Shown: one piece after another, positions 1 to 8,135 of the stretch
Layout of the letters: each line of letters begins with the position of its first letter
Numbering within the stretch: position 1 is the stretch's first letter
From: Idiomarina abyssalis
GTDB lineage: Bacteria; Pseudomonadota; Gammaproteobacteria; Enterobacterales; Alteromonadaceae
Assembly (NCBI RefSeq): GCF_900116625.1
Contig: NZ_FPBE01000002.1
Location: 272,963-336,962, forward strand
DNA length: 64,000 nt
Reading direction: 5' to 3'
Program-made: the position numbers and the translations under genes
The notes under the pieces: generated by a model
Told to the model about the DNA's origin: nothing
Seen by the model: only the letters and a program-made list of their open reading frames with translations
The model's database searches: none

Positions 1-1204
1 TGGCGTCATCCGCCGTAATGCCTTTTGCGTCCTTCCATAAGGTTAGATTGGAGCCGGCCAGGTCAGCCGAGCCACCTAACAGTTCAGGTAATTTAGGACC
101 AAACTCATTCAGTACATTCAAAGACGCCTTGCGCGTAGCTATAGCTTCTGGGCTACTTTGCAGTTGCTTAGCATAGTTGTGTACTGTGTTTTCGAAGTTT
201 TCCGGAAGCTCTCCATTCAAACGGCGCTTCAATTCTTTTGCCAGTTGCGGGTGTTCCTGTTCATAAGCCACCCAGCGTTTGTTCCACGAAGACTCAACCG
301 CTGCGCCTTTATCGACCGCAGACCATTTTTGGTAAACATCAGCCGGCACTTCAAAGGCTTCGTGTGGCCAGTTCAACTGTTTGCGCGCTGCTGCAATCTC
401 GTCATCGCCCAAAGGTGCACCGTGGCAGCTTTCAGAGCCTTGTTTGTTCGGTGCGCCATAGCCAATCACCGTTTTGCAAATGATCAGAGTCGGTTTATCT
501 TCGTTAGCACGGGCTTCATCAATAGCCCGGGTGATGGCTGCTGAGTCGTGTCCGTCGACTTTATTGACTACGTGCCAGCCATAAGACTCAAAGCGCTTCG
601 CAGTATCGTCGGTAAACCAGCCTTCAACTTCGCCATCAATGGAAATGCCGTTGTCATCGTAAAACGCGATGAGCTTACCTAAGCCTAAGGTACCCGCCAG
701 TGAACAAGCTTCGTGAGAGATGCCTTCCATTAAACAGCCATCACCCAGGAAAGTGTAGGTGTGGTGGTCAACAATTTCGTGGTTCTCACGATTAAACTGC
801 GCGGCTAATACTTTCTCGGCCAGTGCCATACCTACCGCATTTGCAAGCCCTTGCCCCAACGGGCCGGTGGTAGTTTCCACACCAGGGGTATAACCATATT
901 CAGGGTGACCCGGGGTTTTTGAGTCTAACTGACGGAATTGCTTTAAATCATCAATACTCAGCTCATAACCCGACAAGTGTAACAACGAGTAGATCAGCAT
1001 TGAGCCGTGCCCGTTTGATAAAACAAAGCGGTCGCGGTCAGCCCAGCCCGGATTATTCGGGTTGTGTTTCAGGTAGTCACGCCATAGCACCTCGGCGATA
1101 TCTGCCATACCCATGGGCGCTCCCGGGTGGCCGGACTTAGCTTTTTGAACTGCATCCATACTAAGCGCGCGGATAGCATTGGCGAGATATTGACGATCTG
1201 ACAT
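1..1204 (-). CDS. tkt: Transketolase, N-terminal part (cut by window edge)
   Basis: Thiamine-diphosphate enzyme of the non-oxidative pentose phosphate pathway, moving two-carbon units between sugar phosphates in the cytoplasm. The visible 401 codons start [14 protein letters not shown] and carry the family's [11 protein letters not shown] segment, the [12 protein letters not shown] loop and the ThDP/metal motif [12 protein letters not shown]. The ATG at 1204-1202 has a purine-rich AGGGGG a few bases upstream. The frame is open to position 1, so the pyrimidine-binding and C-terminal domains lie outside the window. It follows metK on the same strand after a 91-bp gap and may be co-transcribed with it. 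I cannot tell tktA from tktB. Confidence 0.95.
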   Translation of the reverse strand, partial: MSDRQYLANAIRALSMDAVQKAKSGHPGAPMGMADIAEVLWRDYLKHNPNNPGWADRDRFVLSNGHGSMLIYSLLHLSGYELSIDDLKQFRQLDSKTPGHPEYGYTPGVETTTGPLGQGLANAVGMALAEKVLAAQFNRENHEIVDHHTYTFLGDGCLMEGISHEACSLAGTLGLGKLIAFYDDNGISIDGEVEGWFTDDTAKRFESYGWHVVNKVDGHDSAAITRAIDEARANEDKPTLIICKTVIGYGAPNKQGSESCHGAPLGDDEIAAARKQLNWPHEAFEVPADVYQKWSAVDKGAAVESSWNKRWVAYEQEHPQLAKELKRRLNGELPENFENTVHNYAKQLQSSPEAIATRKASLNVLNEFGPKLPELLGGSADLAGSNLTLWKDAKGITADDA

Positions 1205-1295
1205 GAAAAACCCCCTGGAAGATGAAGAGCAACTTGCGATGCGCGTATTCTCCACATTTCAGGGGGTACAAGCAAATTTATAGGCAAAATTTTGT

Positions 1296-2441
1296 TTAAA
1301 TATCAGCCTGTAAATCGGCAGCTTTGTCCGTTTGCTCCCACGGCAGGTTATCACGGCCAAAGTGCCCGTATGCCGCTGTCTGCTTATAAATTGGGCGCTC
1401 CAGGTCAAGCATTTTGATTAATCCGTAAGGACGTAAGTCAAAATGACGGCGAACCAGCGCAATTAACTGCTCTTCTGAGTGCTTAGACGTTCCGAAGGTA
1501 TCAATGCTAATAGAGGTTGGTTCAGCAACACCAATGGCGTAAGAAATTTGCAGTTCGCAACGCTCTGCTAAACCGGCTGCAACCAGATTCTTAGCAACAT
1601 AACGTGCAGCATAAGCCGCACTACGGTCAACTTTTGAGGGGTCTTTACCTGAGAAAGCACCGCCACCGTGACGCGCCATACCGCCATAGGTGTCGACAAT
1701 GATCTTACGACCCGTCAAACCGCAGTCACCCATAGGCCCACCAACAACGAAACGTCCGGTTGGGTTAATATGGAATTGCGTATCTTTGGAAATCCACTGC
1801 TCCGGCAGTACAGGTTTAATGATTTCTTCCATAACCGCTTCGCGCAGCGTTTCCTGAGTAATGTCTTCTCGGTGTTGAGTTGACAGAACCACGGTATCAA
1901 TAGCGACCGGCTTGCCGTTCTCGTAAACGAAGGTTAGCTGGCTTTTGGCGTCAGGACGTAGCCAGTCCAGGGTGCCATTATTACGCACTTCCGACTGACG
2001 CTGCATAACTCTGTGCGCATAAGTAATTGGCGCAGGCATTAAAACAGAGGTTTCATTAGAAGCATAGCCGAACATGAGGCCCTGATCACCAGCGCCCTGC
2101 TCTTCGGGATGAGCGCGATCAACACCCTGGTTGATATCGCCACTTTGTTTACCAATGGCGTTCAATACCGCACACGATGCGCCGTCAAAACCCATATCAG
2201 AATGTCGGTAACCGATATCTTTGACGGTCTCGCGGGCCAGGTCTTCAACATCCACCCAGGCATTTGTTGAGATTTCGCCGCCAACCAGCACCATACCGGT
2301 TTTTACATAGGTTTCACAGGCAACACGGGCTTTCGGGTCTTTTGCTAAAATTGCGTCTAAAACCGCATCGGATATCTGGTCGGCAATTTTGTCCGGATGC
2401 CCTTCGGACACTGACTCTGAGGTAAACAGGTGACGTGACAT
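1296..2441 (-). CDS. metK: S-adenosylmethionine synthetase
   Basis: Makes S-adenosylmethionine from methionine and ATP; cytoplasmic tetramer. The 381-residue length is normal for the family. Signatures seen are the N-terminal [17 protein letters not shown] with the ATP-binding His, [10 protein letters not shown], and [16 protein letters not shown] near residue 260. The ATG at 2441 has AAGGAA upstream. It is divergent from rsmE, so a promoter region of about 115 bp is shared. No SAM riboswitch-like leader is evident in that gap. Confidence 0.98.
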   Translation of the reverse strand: MSRHLFTSESVSEGHPDKIADQISDAVLDAILAKDPKARVACETYVKTGMVLVGGEISTNAWVDVEDLARETVKDIGYRHSDMGFDGASCAVLNAIGKQSGDINQGVDRAHPEEQGAGDQGLMFGYASNETSVLMPAPITYAHRVMQRQSEVRNNGTLDWLRPDAKSQLTFVYENGKPVAIDTVVLSTQHREDITQETLREAVMEEIIKPVLPEQWISKDTQFHINPTGRFVVGGPMGDCGLTGRKIIVDTYGGMARHGGGAFSGKDPSKVDRSAAYAARYVAKNLVAAGLAERCELQISYAIGVAEPTSISIDTFGTSKHSEEQLIALVRRHFDLRPYGLIKMLDLERPIYKQTAAYGHFGRDNLPWEQTDKAADLQADI

Positions 2442-2556
2442 ATGCCCACTATTCCTTTATTTTGATGAAATCACTCAATACTGGTTGCATAATGTAACCG
2501 ATCACTCTGTTTTTTTCTACTTCTGGACGTCTAAAAGTCCGAATAAGGCTGACGAC

Positions 2557-3288
2557 ATGCGAGTACCGCGGATTTATCACCCCGCTCCTGTAAGTTTACA
2601 AACTGAAACCGAATTGAGTTCGGATGCATTCCAGCACCTGATCAAAGTATTGCGCTTGAACGTAGGTGATAACATTGCTTTATTTAACGGTGACGGACAA
2701 GACTACGAGGCGACCATAACCTCGGTTCAAAAAAAGTCTGCGTATTTTCTTGCAACCGGCAGCAAGGTAAATGATTCAGAGTCGCCTGTCAGCGTGCATC
2801 TTGCTCAGGTCATTTCACGCGGTGACCGCATGGATTTTGTTCTGCAAAAGTCAGTCGAACTGGGTGTTACCGAAATTACGCCTCTGTTCAGTGAACGTTG
2901 CGGCGTTAAACTCAGTGGTGACAGGCTGGAGAAAAAGCAGCAGCAGTGGCAAAAAATTGTGCGCTCAGCTTGTGAACAATGTGGTCGCAGTGTAGTTCCT
3001 GAAGTTAAACCAGCTCAGCAATTCAGCGACTTTATTGAAAGCACATTTGCCGGGCTTCGTCTGACTTTAGACCCGACTGCGACAAAACCGCTTTCATCGT
3101 TTCAACACGCCGAAAAGGGGATACAATTGCTCATTGGGCCCGAAGGTGGATTTACCGACGAAGAAGTCAGTGCTGCTGAACAGCAAGGGTTTAATCCAAT
3201 GCGTTTGGGCCCTCGCGTGTTACGAACAGAAACCGCCGCGCTATCGGCGCTTACCACCGTGCAATATCAGTTTGGCGACTTAGGTTAA
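2557..3288 (+). CDS. rsmE: 16S rRNA m3U1498 methyltransferase
   Basis: SPOUT-class methyltransferase that N3-methylates U1498 of 16S rRNA. I start it at the ATG at 2557 (MRVPRIYHPAP), not at the in-frame ATG 72 bp upstream: the shorter form is 243 aa, the family's usual length, and begins like E. coli RsmE. The knot motifs LLIGPEGGFTDEEV and LGPRVLRTETAAL are near the C-terminus. gshB follows after 10 bp, and the order rsmE-gshB-yqgE-yqgF matches E. coli. Confidence 0.95.
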   Translation: MRVPRIYHPAPVSLQTETELSSDAFQHLIKVLRLNVGDNIALFNGDGQDYEATITSVQKKSAYFLATGSKVNDSESPVSVHLAQVISRGDRMDFVLQKSVELGVTEITPLFSERCGVKLSGDRLEKKQQQWQKIVRSACEQCGRSVVPEVKPAQQFSDFIESTFAGLRLTLDPTATKPLSSFQHAEKGIQLLIGPEGGFTDEEVSAAEQQGFNPMRLGPRVLRTETAALSALTTVQYQFGDLG

Positions 3289-3298
3289 AGGAGTTTAC

Positions 3299-4243
3299 AT
3301 GAAAAAATTAGCTATGGTGATGGACCCAATCGCCGCTGTAAAAACCGAAAAAGACACCAGTTTCCGCTTACTGCTGGAAGCGCAGGCTCGCGGCTATCAA
3401 TGTTTTTATCTGGAAATGGGCGACTTAGTTATTGATAACGGTCAACCAATGGCCTTTGCTCGGGAAGTTGGTGTTCAGGATCAAAAAAGCGACTTTTACA
3501 GTTTAAGTGACAGCCAGTACCGCCCGCTTGAAGATTTTGATGTCATTATGATGCGCAAAGATCCGCCCTTTGACAGCGAGTTCTTATACGCGACACAAAT
3601 TCTGGAACTGGCCGAGCAACGCGGTAGCCTGGTGGTGAATAAACCGCAGAGCCTGCGTGACTGCAACGAGAAGCTCTTTACCTCCTGGTTTGCCGACTCC
3701 ATTGCCGACACATTGGTCAGTTCCCGGGCTGACGTAATTAAAGCGTTCCATAAAAAACACGGTGATGTGATTTTAAAACCGCTGGATGGCATGGGCGGAG
3801 CTTCGATATTTAAAGTAGGGGCAGACGGCAGTAACCTCGGCGTTATTATTGAAACCCTGACCGAAAAAGGTCAGCGCTACGCCATGGTGCAAAAGTACCT
3901 GCCTGAAATTAAAGACGGCGACAAACGTATTCTGATCATAAATGGCGAACCTGTACCTTACTCTTTAGCGCGAATTCCCAGCGCCGGAGAAACTCGCGGA
4001 AACCTTGCCGCCGGGGGCAGCGGACGAGCTCAACCTTTATCCGACAGTGACTGGGCTCTGGCTCGTAAGGTCGCACCTGAACTGAAAAAACGAGGGCTCA
4101 TTATCGTTGGGCTGGACGTGATTGGCGACCGCATTACCGAAATTAATGTCACCAGCCCAACCTGTATGCGTGAAATTGAAAACGCCTACGACATCAATAT
4201 TGCAGAAATGGTCTTTCAGGCAATTGAAGAGAAGCTGAATTGA
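3299..4243 (+). CDS. gshB: Glutathione synthetase
   Basis: ATP-grasp ligase joining gamma-glutamylcysteine and glycine to form glutathione. The 314-aa length matches the family. Landmarks are MDPIAAVKTEKDTSF at the start, the ATP-grasp lysine region VILKPLDGMGGASIF around residue 160, and the C-terminal EINVTSPTCMREI metal/substrate segment. GGAG lies a few bases upstream of the ATG. It sits between rsmE and yqgE in a probable operon. Confidence 0.98.
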   Translation: MKKLAMVMDPIAAVKTEKDTSFRLLLEAQARGYQCFYLEMGDLVIDNGQPMAFAREVGVQDQKSDFYSLSDSQYRPLEDFDVIMMRKDPPFDSEFLYATQILELAEQRGSLVVNKPQSLRDCNEKLFTSWFADSIADTLVSSRADVIKAFHKKHGDVILKPLDGMGGASIFKVGADGSNLGVIIETLTEKGQRYAMVQKYLPEIKDGDKRILIINGEPVPYSLARIPSAGETRGNLAAGGSGRAQPLSDSDWALARKVAPELKKRGLIIVGLDVIGDRITEINVTSPTCMREIENAYDINIAEMVFQAIEEKLN

Positions 4244-4303
4244 ATTTCTATGAGACGCCCCCATATCCTTGTTAGAGATTATCGTTAAGGAGTCGGTGAA
4301 TCG

Positions 4304-4861
4304 ATGAACAATTTGCAGAATCACTTTTTGATAGCAACACCTATGCTGAACGATCCGATGTTTAAACGGACCGTGACCTATATCTGTGAGCATAATGAAG
4401 AAGGTGCGATGGGGCTGGTAATTAATCAGCCTGCAGATTTAAGCGTTACCTCGCTGCTGGATAAACTGGAAATTGTTTACCCGGAAAATAACCAGCACTT
4501 GCAGGGTAATGTCTACCAGGGTGGTCCTGTGGGTCGTGAACGGGGCTTTGTGATTCACCCGCCTCAGGATAACTGGCGTGCCAGTCAGAAGCTGAGCGAT
4601 GACATCATGGTGACCACCTCTCGGGATATTCTGGAAGCCTTAGGTTCATCAGCGGCTCCGCCTCAGTTTTTACTGACCCTGGGTTACGCAGGCTGGGAAG
4701 CCGGTCAGTTAGAGGAAGAACTGGGTGAGAATTCCTGGTTAGCGATTCCGGCAGACCCTGAGCTGTTATTTAATACACCAGCAAGTGAGCGCTGGCAAAA
4801 AGCCACAGAGCAGCTTGGTTTTGATGTGTGGCAACTGGGACCGGATGTCGGCCACGCATGA
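4304..4861 (+). CDS. yqgE: YqgE/AlgH family protein (UPF0301)
   Basis: Member of the AlgH/UPF0301 family (DUF179), whose biochemical role is not settled. The 185-aa protein starts [15 protein letters not shown], typical of the family, and contains [15 protein letters not shown] and the VYQGGPV turn. AAGGAG lies about 13 bases before the ATG. Its TGA overlaps the ATG of ruvX (ATGA), so the two are translationally coupled, as in the E. coli yqgE-yqgF pair. Confidence 0.93.
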   Translation: MNNLQNHFLIATPMLNDPMFKRTVTYICEHNEEGAMGLVINQPADLSVTSLLDKLEIVYPENNQHLQGNVYQGGPVGRERGFVIHPPQDNWRASQKLSDDIMVTTSRDILEALGSSAAPPQFLLTLGYAGWEAGQLEEELGENSWLAIPADPELLFNTPASERWQKATEQLGFDVWQLGPDVGHA

Positions 4862-5292
4862 GTACGGTTATTGGCTTTGACTTTGGTACCAAAAGCATTG
4901 GTGTTGCGGTTGGTCAAACCGTTACCGCAACAGCTTCGCCATTAACCGCGCTAAAAGCAAAAGAAGGTATACCCGACTGGCAGCTTATTGAAAAGCTGTT
5001 TGCCGAATGGCAACCAGAGCAACTGGTCGTTGGCCTGCCTCTGAATATGGACGGCACCGAACAACCATTGACGCAGCGGGCCAAAAAGTTTGGTAACCGA
5101 CTTCATGGGCGTTTCGGCTTACCTGTCACTTTTCAGGACGAAAGACTGACTTCAACCGCCGCACGCGAAAGCCTGTTTGCCGAAGGCGGCTTTCGAAAAT
5201 TGGAAAAAGGACTTGTCGACAGTCAAGCGGCGTTAATAATTGTTGAAGATTTTCTGAACGGTTATTTGCCAAAAACCGATAATTCGTTATAG
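4858..5292 (+). CDS. ruvX: Holliday junction resolvase-like / pre-16S rRNA nuclease RuvX
   Basis: YqgF-family RNase H-fold nuclease, implicated in 16S rRNA 5' processing. From the ATG at 4858 it is 144 aa and begins [19 protein letters not shown], with the catalytic Asp in FDFGTKS, then [14 protein letters not shown] and DERLTSTAA. An in-frame start 30 bp upstream exists, but the ATGA overlap with yqgE and normal family length favour 4858. A plausible promoter for the next gene overlaps its last codons. Confidence 0.95.
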   Translation: MSTVIGFDFGTKSIGVAVGQTVTATASPLTALKAKEGIPDWQLIEKLFAEWQPEQLVVGLPLNMDGTEQPLTQRAKKFGNRLHGRFGLPVTFQDERLTSTAARESLFAEGGFRKLEKGLVDSQAALIIVEDFLNGYLPKTDNSL

Positions 5293-5293
5293 T
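5266..5293 (+). promoter_or_regulatory. Candidate sigma70 promoter before the 5330 gene
   Basis: TTGCCA at 5266-5271 and TATAGT at 5288-5293 are separated by 16 bp. The site overlaps the end of ruvX and would start transcription near 5300. Pattern match only. Confidence 0.35.
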
Positions 5294-5329
5294 GTCGTCA
5301 GTAATAAGTTGACACGACAGGAGCTGGCT

Positions 5330-5620
5330 TTGTTTGGTAATGAAGAACCCTATTCAGTAACGGGTAATACCATTCTACTGAAAGACGAAAATAAGAAACT
5401 GCTTTTAATTACTGGTCCTCGTTACCAAAACATACTGGTTTCGCGAGGTTCAGTTGAATTTACAGACTTACCTGCTGAGCGTCGCCCAGGCTTAAGGCTT
5501 GTTTCCCTGCAAGAAGTCTTTAAGAAAGAAAAGACTTATTTTTTCGTTCGCGCCGGCGGCATTGAGTATCAAGTAGACCTTAAATTCGAAGACAGCCCTA
5601 TTACTGAAATGAAGTTTTAA
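5330..5620 (+). CDS. Small conserved-looking protein of unknown function
   Basis: I do not recognise this 96-aa protein. It looks soluble, beta-rich and charged, with no signal peptide, membrane segment or known motif; it ends VDLKFEDSPITEMKF. The frame opens at a TTG at 5309, but AGGAG at 5319-5323 sits six bases before a second in-frame TTG at 5330, so I take 5330 as the start (MFGNEEPYSVTG). It lies between ruvX and a secreted transglutaminase-like gene and is probably transcribed with the latter. Confidence 0.7.
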   Translation: MFGNEEPYSVTGNTILLKDENKKLLLITGPRYQNILVSRGSVEFTDLPAERRPGLRLVSLQEVFKKEKTYFFVRAGGIEYQVDLKFEDSPITEMKF

Positions 5621-5641
5621 GGGGCAACAGGAGTAATCAGA

Positions 5642-6601
5642 GTGACACATAAAATCTGTGCTGTTATCTGGTTACTCTTTACTCTTCCTCTAACAGCAAA
5701 TGGCCAAAACTTTTTTAACCTTAACGAAACCCAAGACGGCCAGTTAACCTTTTCTTATCAATGGCGTGACTTTAACGACAGTCAGCAATCCTTTGACTTC
5801 CAGGTCGATAAAAGAGAGTTCCTGCAACCTTTAAAGCGTTATCGCGGATTTAATCTGGAGCGCAGTCAACGCGAGCTTACTCACCAGTTGAATCGCTACA
5901 TCCGGCAGCAACAATGGCAGGGTATTCAGGCTCGCCTTACACCCCGTCAACAGTCAGTAGAGCTGGTCACCGCCAATAGCAGAACTCAGGAAAAACAAGC
6001 ACAGCTGACTGAATACAAAAGGCTTTTACGCGAATACTACAATGAACGCTGGAATGATTATTTAGAAGCCAACTTTTATCGTCAGCTCACTCTGCCTCCG
6101 GGTGAACAGGGCATTATTCCCGACCACCCCGCTATTGCCAGCGAAATGACGGCTGTATTACGCCCGTTAATACAAGCTATTGGAGAGCAGCTAGGTAACA
6201 ACACACAGCGCAATTACATCAATTACATCGCCAGCTTTATTCAGCAGATCCCTTATAACGACTTGAGCAGTAAGCTTGATAGCCGTGGAGATGGCTTCGT
6301 ACCCCCTAACCAGCTGCTCTACTATAATCAGGGCGACTGCGACAGCAAAGTCACGTTAATGAGCTCGGTAATTAAAGAAATTATTGAGACCCCAAAAATG
6401 GCAATCATTTACCTGCCCAACCATGCGGTTTTCGGTATATCTATTAGTAGCAGAAGCGATGACATTAGCGTGAAACACAATGGCGTGAATTACATACTAG
6501 TAGATGTTACTGGCCCGGCGGCAATGCCTCTGGGCCAGGTTGGAGGAGAAACCGAGTTTCAGGTCAACACTGAGCAATACACGGTTGTGCCCATTAACTG
6601 A
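5642..6601 (+). CDS. Secreted transglutaminase-like protein
   Basis: A 319-aa protein with an N-terminal signal peptide (hydrophobic ICAVIWLLFTLPLTANG, likely cleaved near residue 21), so probably periplasmic. The C-terminal third carries a possible Cys-His-Asp triad in the transglutaminase-like order: C233 in NQGDCDSK, H261 in LPNHAVFG and D288 in LVDVTGP. The middle is helical and rich in Gln and Arg. Start is GTG at 5642 with AGGAG upstream. Substrate is unknown; such folds can be proteases, transglutaminases or inactive scaffolds. It converges on phoH with no gap. Confidence 0.75.
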   Translation: MTHKICAVIWLLFTLPLTANGQNFFNLNETQDGQLTFSYQWRDFNDSQQSFDFQVDKREFLQPLKRYRGFNLERSQRELTHQLNRYIRQQQWQGIQARLTPRQQSVELVTANSRTQEKQAQLTEYKRLLREYYNERWNDYLEANFYRQLTLPPGEQGIIPDHPAIASEMTAVLRPLIQAIGEQLGNNTQRNYINYIASFIQQIPYNDLSSKLDSRGDGFVPPNQLLYYNQGDCDSKVTLMSSVIKEIIETPKMAIIYLPNHAVFGISISSRSDDISVKHNGVNYILVDVTGPAAMPLGQVGGETEFQVNTEQYTVVPIN

Positions 6602-7987
6602 TTAAAGATGCTCTTCTGCGAACTTAGCTAACGGACTGCGCACCACCCCATTCAAGTTAACTGTTGCACTACCGGGGTAGTCTTTAAAGCGCTCAACAAT
6701 ATAAGTTAAACCTGAAGTCACAGCCGTTAAGTAATAACTGTCAATTTGTGCCAAATTACCCGATACCACCAGCTTAGTATTTTCACCACAACGCGTTATT
6801 AGGGTTTTCAACTGAGACGCCGTTAAGTTCTGCGCTTCATCCAGAATGACTATAGCGTTCTGTATGCTGCGTCCGCGCATAAAGTTGAGTGACTTAAACT
6901 GAATATTGGCTTTTTTCATAATATAGTTCAGGCTCGACTCCATACTCTCATCGTGTTTATGCAAAGCCTCCAGGGAATCTGTTATTGCCGATAACCAGGG
7001 CGCCATTTTTTCCTCTTCGGTGCCCGGCAAGTAGCCAATTGACTCGGCAATTTCCGGGGTATTGCGGGTCACGATAACTTTCTCATAAATTCCCTGCTCT
7101 ACCACCATTTGCAAGGCCGCTGACAAAGCCAGGAAAGTTTTTCCACTGCCAGCAGGACCAGTCAGAATGACCATATCCATGCTGGTATCAAGCAATGCAT
7201 GCAACGCCATGGCCTGATAGATGTTCTTAGGGTGAACACCCCAGGCGCCGTAAGACATCATGCGCTCGACGCTCAAGTCCATTAAAGTAACGGTGTCGTT
7301 GTCGTACTCCTCTACCCGGGCCGCAAAGCTGTCTGTTGAGTCAATAATGTATTCATTGGCAAAAATTTGCGGCAGTAAGTCCCGGCTTACGGTGTGATAC
7401 GCATCGCGACCTTCCTGTTGAGTTTTTACCTCGCCCACCTGCGACCAAAAGTCCCCTTCAAATTTATAGAAGCCTTTGGTCAGCAATCGAATGTCATCAA
7501 TAAGCTGGTCGGTACGATAATCTTCAACAAATTTCATGCCCGCGCCTTTGGCTTTCAGGCGCATATTGATGTCTTTGGTTACCAGCACCACACCGGCCGG
7601 GGTTCGCTCGCGCTGAATTTCCAGAGCGGCCTGAATAATCCGGTGGTCATTTTCCGCTAACGAAAGCACCGACTCGGTTTGCTCAAGCTGATAATCGGGG
7701 AAAATAGCCAGGGTTCCGTTCGCCGTATGCTCACCATGCATTCTGCTTAAGGGCACTCCAGCAACAATTTCCTCTGGTGTTGCTTCTTTTAACACTTCTT
7801 CTAAAGAGCGAATAGCCACCCGCGCTTCCCGGCTGACGTCCTTATTCCGATCTTTGATCTTGTCGAGTTCCTCCAGAACCACCATGGGAATAATAACGTT
7901 GTGTTCATCGAAATTAAGGAAGGCGAGCGGGTCGTGCAGAAGAATATTGGTATCCAGGATAAAGAACTTGCCGGTGTTTTTAGTCAT
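6602..7987 (-). CDS. PIN domain-PhoH ATPase fusion protein
   Basis: 461 aa. The N-terminal PIN nuclease domain starts FFILDTNILLHDP with the first acidic metal ligand and runs to about residue 150. A PhoH ATPase domain follows in the second half, with Walker A GPAGSGKTFLAL and Walker B AIVILDEAQN. This PIN-plus-PhoH layout is that of the PhoH2-type proteins, for which ATP-dependent RNA unwinding and cleavage have been described; E. coli YbeZ lacks the PIN part. It is divergent from rapA. Confidence 0.92.
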   Translation of the reverse strand: MTKNTGKFFILDTNILLHDPLAFLNFDEHNVIIPMVVLEELDKIKDRNKDVSREARVAIRSLEEVLKEATPEEIVAGVPLSRMHGEHTANGTLAIFPDYQLEQTESVLSLAENDHRIIQAALEIQRERTPAGVVLVTKDINMRLKAKGAGMKFVEDYRTDQLIDDIRLLTKGFYKFEGDFWSQVGEVKTQQEGRDAYHTVSRDLLPQIFANEYIIDSTDSFAARVEEYDNDTVTLMDLSVERMMSYGAWGVHPKNIYQAMALHALLDTSMDMVILTGPAGSGKTFLALSAALQMVVEQGIYEKVIVTRNTPEIAESIGYLPGTEEEKMAPWLSAITDSLEALHKHDESMESSLNYIMKKANIQFKSLNFMRGRSIQNAIVILDEAQNLTASQLKTLITRCGENTKLVVSGNLAQIDSYYLTAVTSGLTYIVERFKDYPGSATVNLNGVVRSPLAKFAEEHL

Positions 7988-8135
7988 TAGCGCATACCTT
8001 TGCTGTGATTATTCTTTTCTTACAGCTTAGCCTAAAATTCATGACATAACGGTTACAGAAATAAATTTTTCCTCGGAATTGGTGACTGAATTAAGTACCA
8101 TTGCGGCCTTGGAAAATGGCATGCGGGAGTGTGTA

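Noticed and set aside
4037..4393. 118-aa open frame antisense to gshB and yqgE
   Set aside because: It lies opposite two well-identified genes, spans their junction, and has no recognisable motif.
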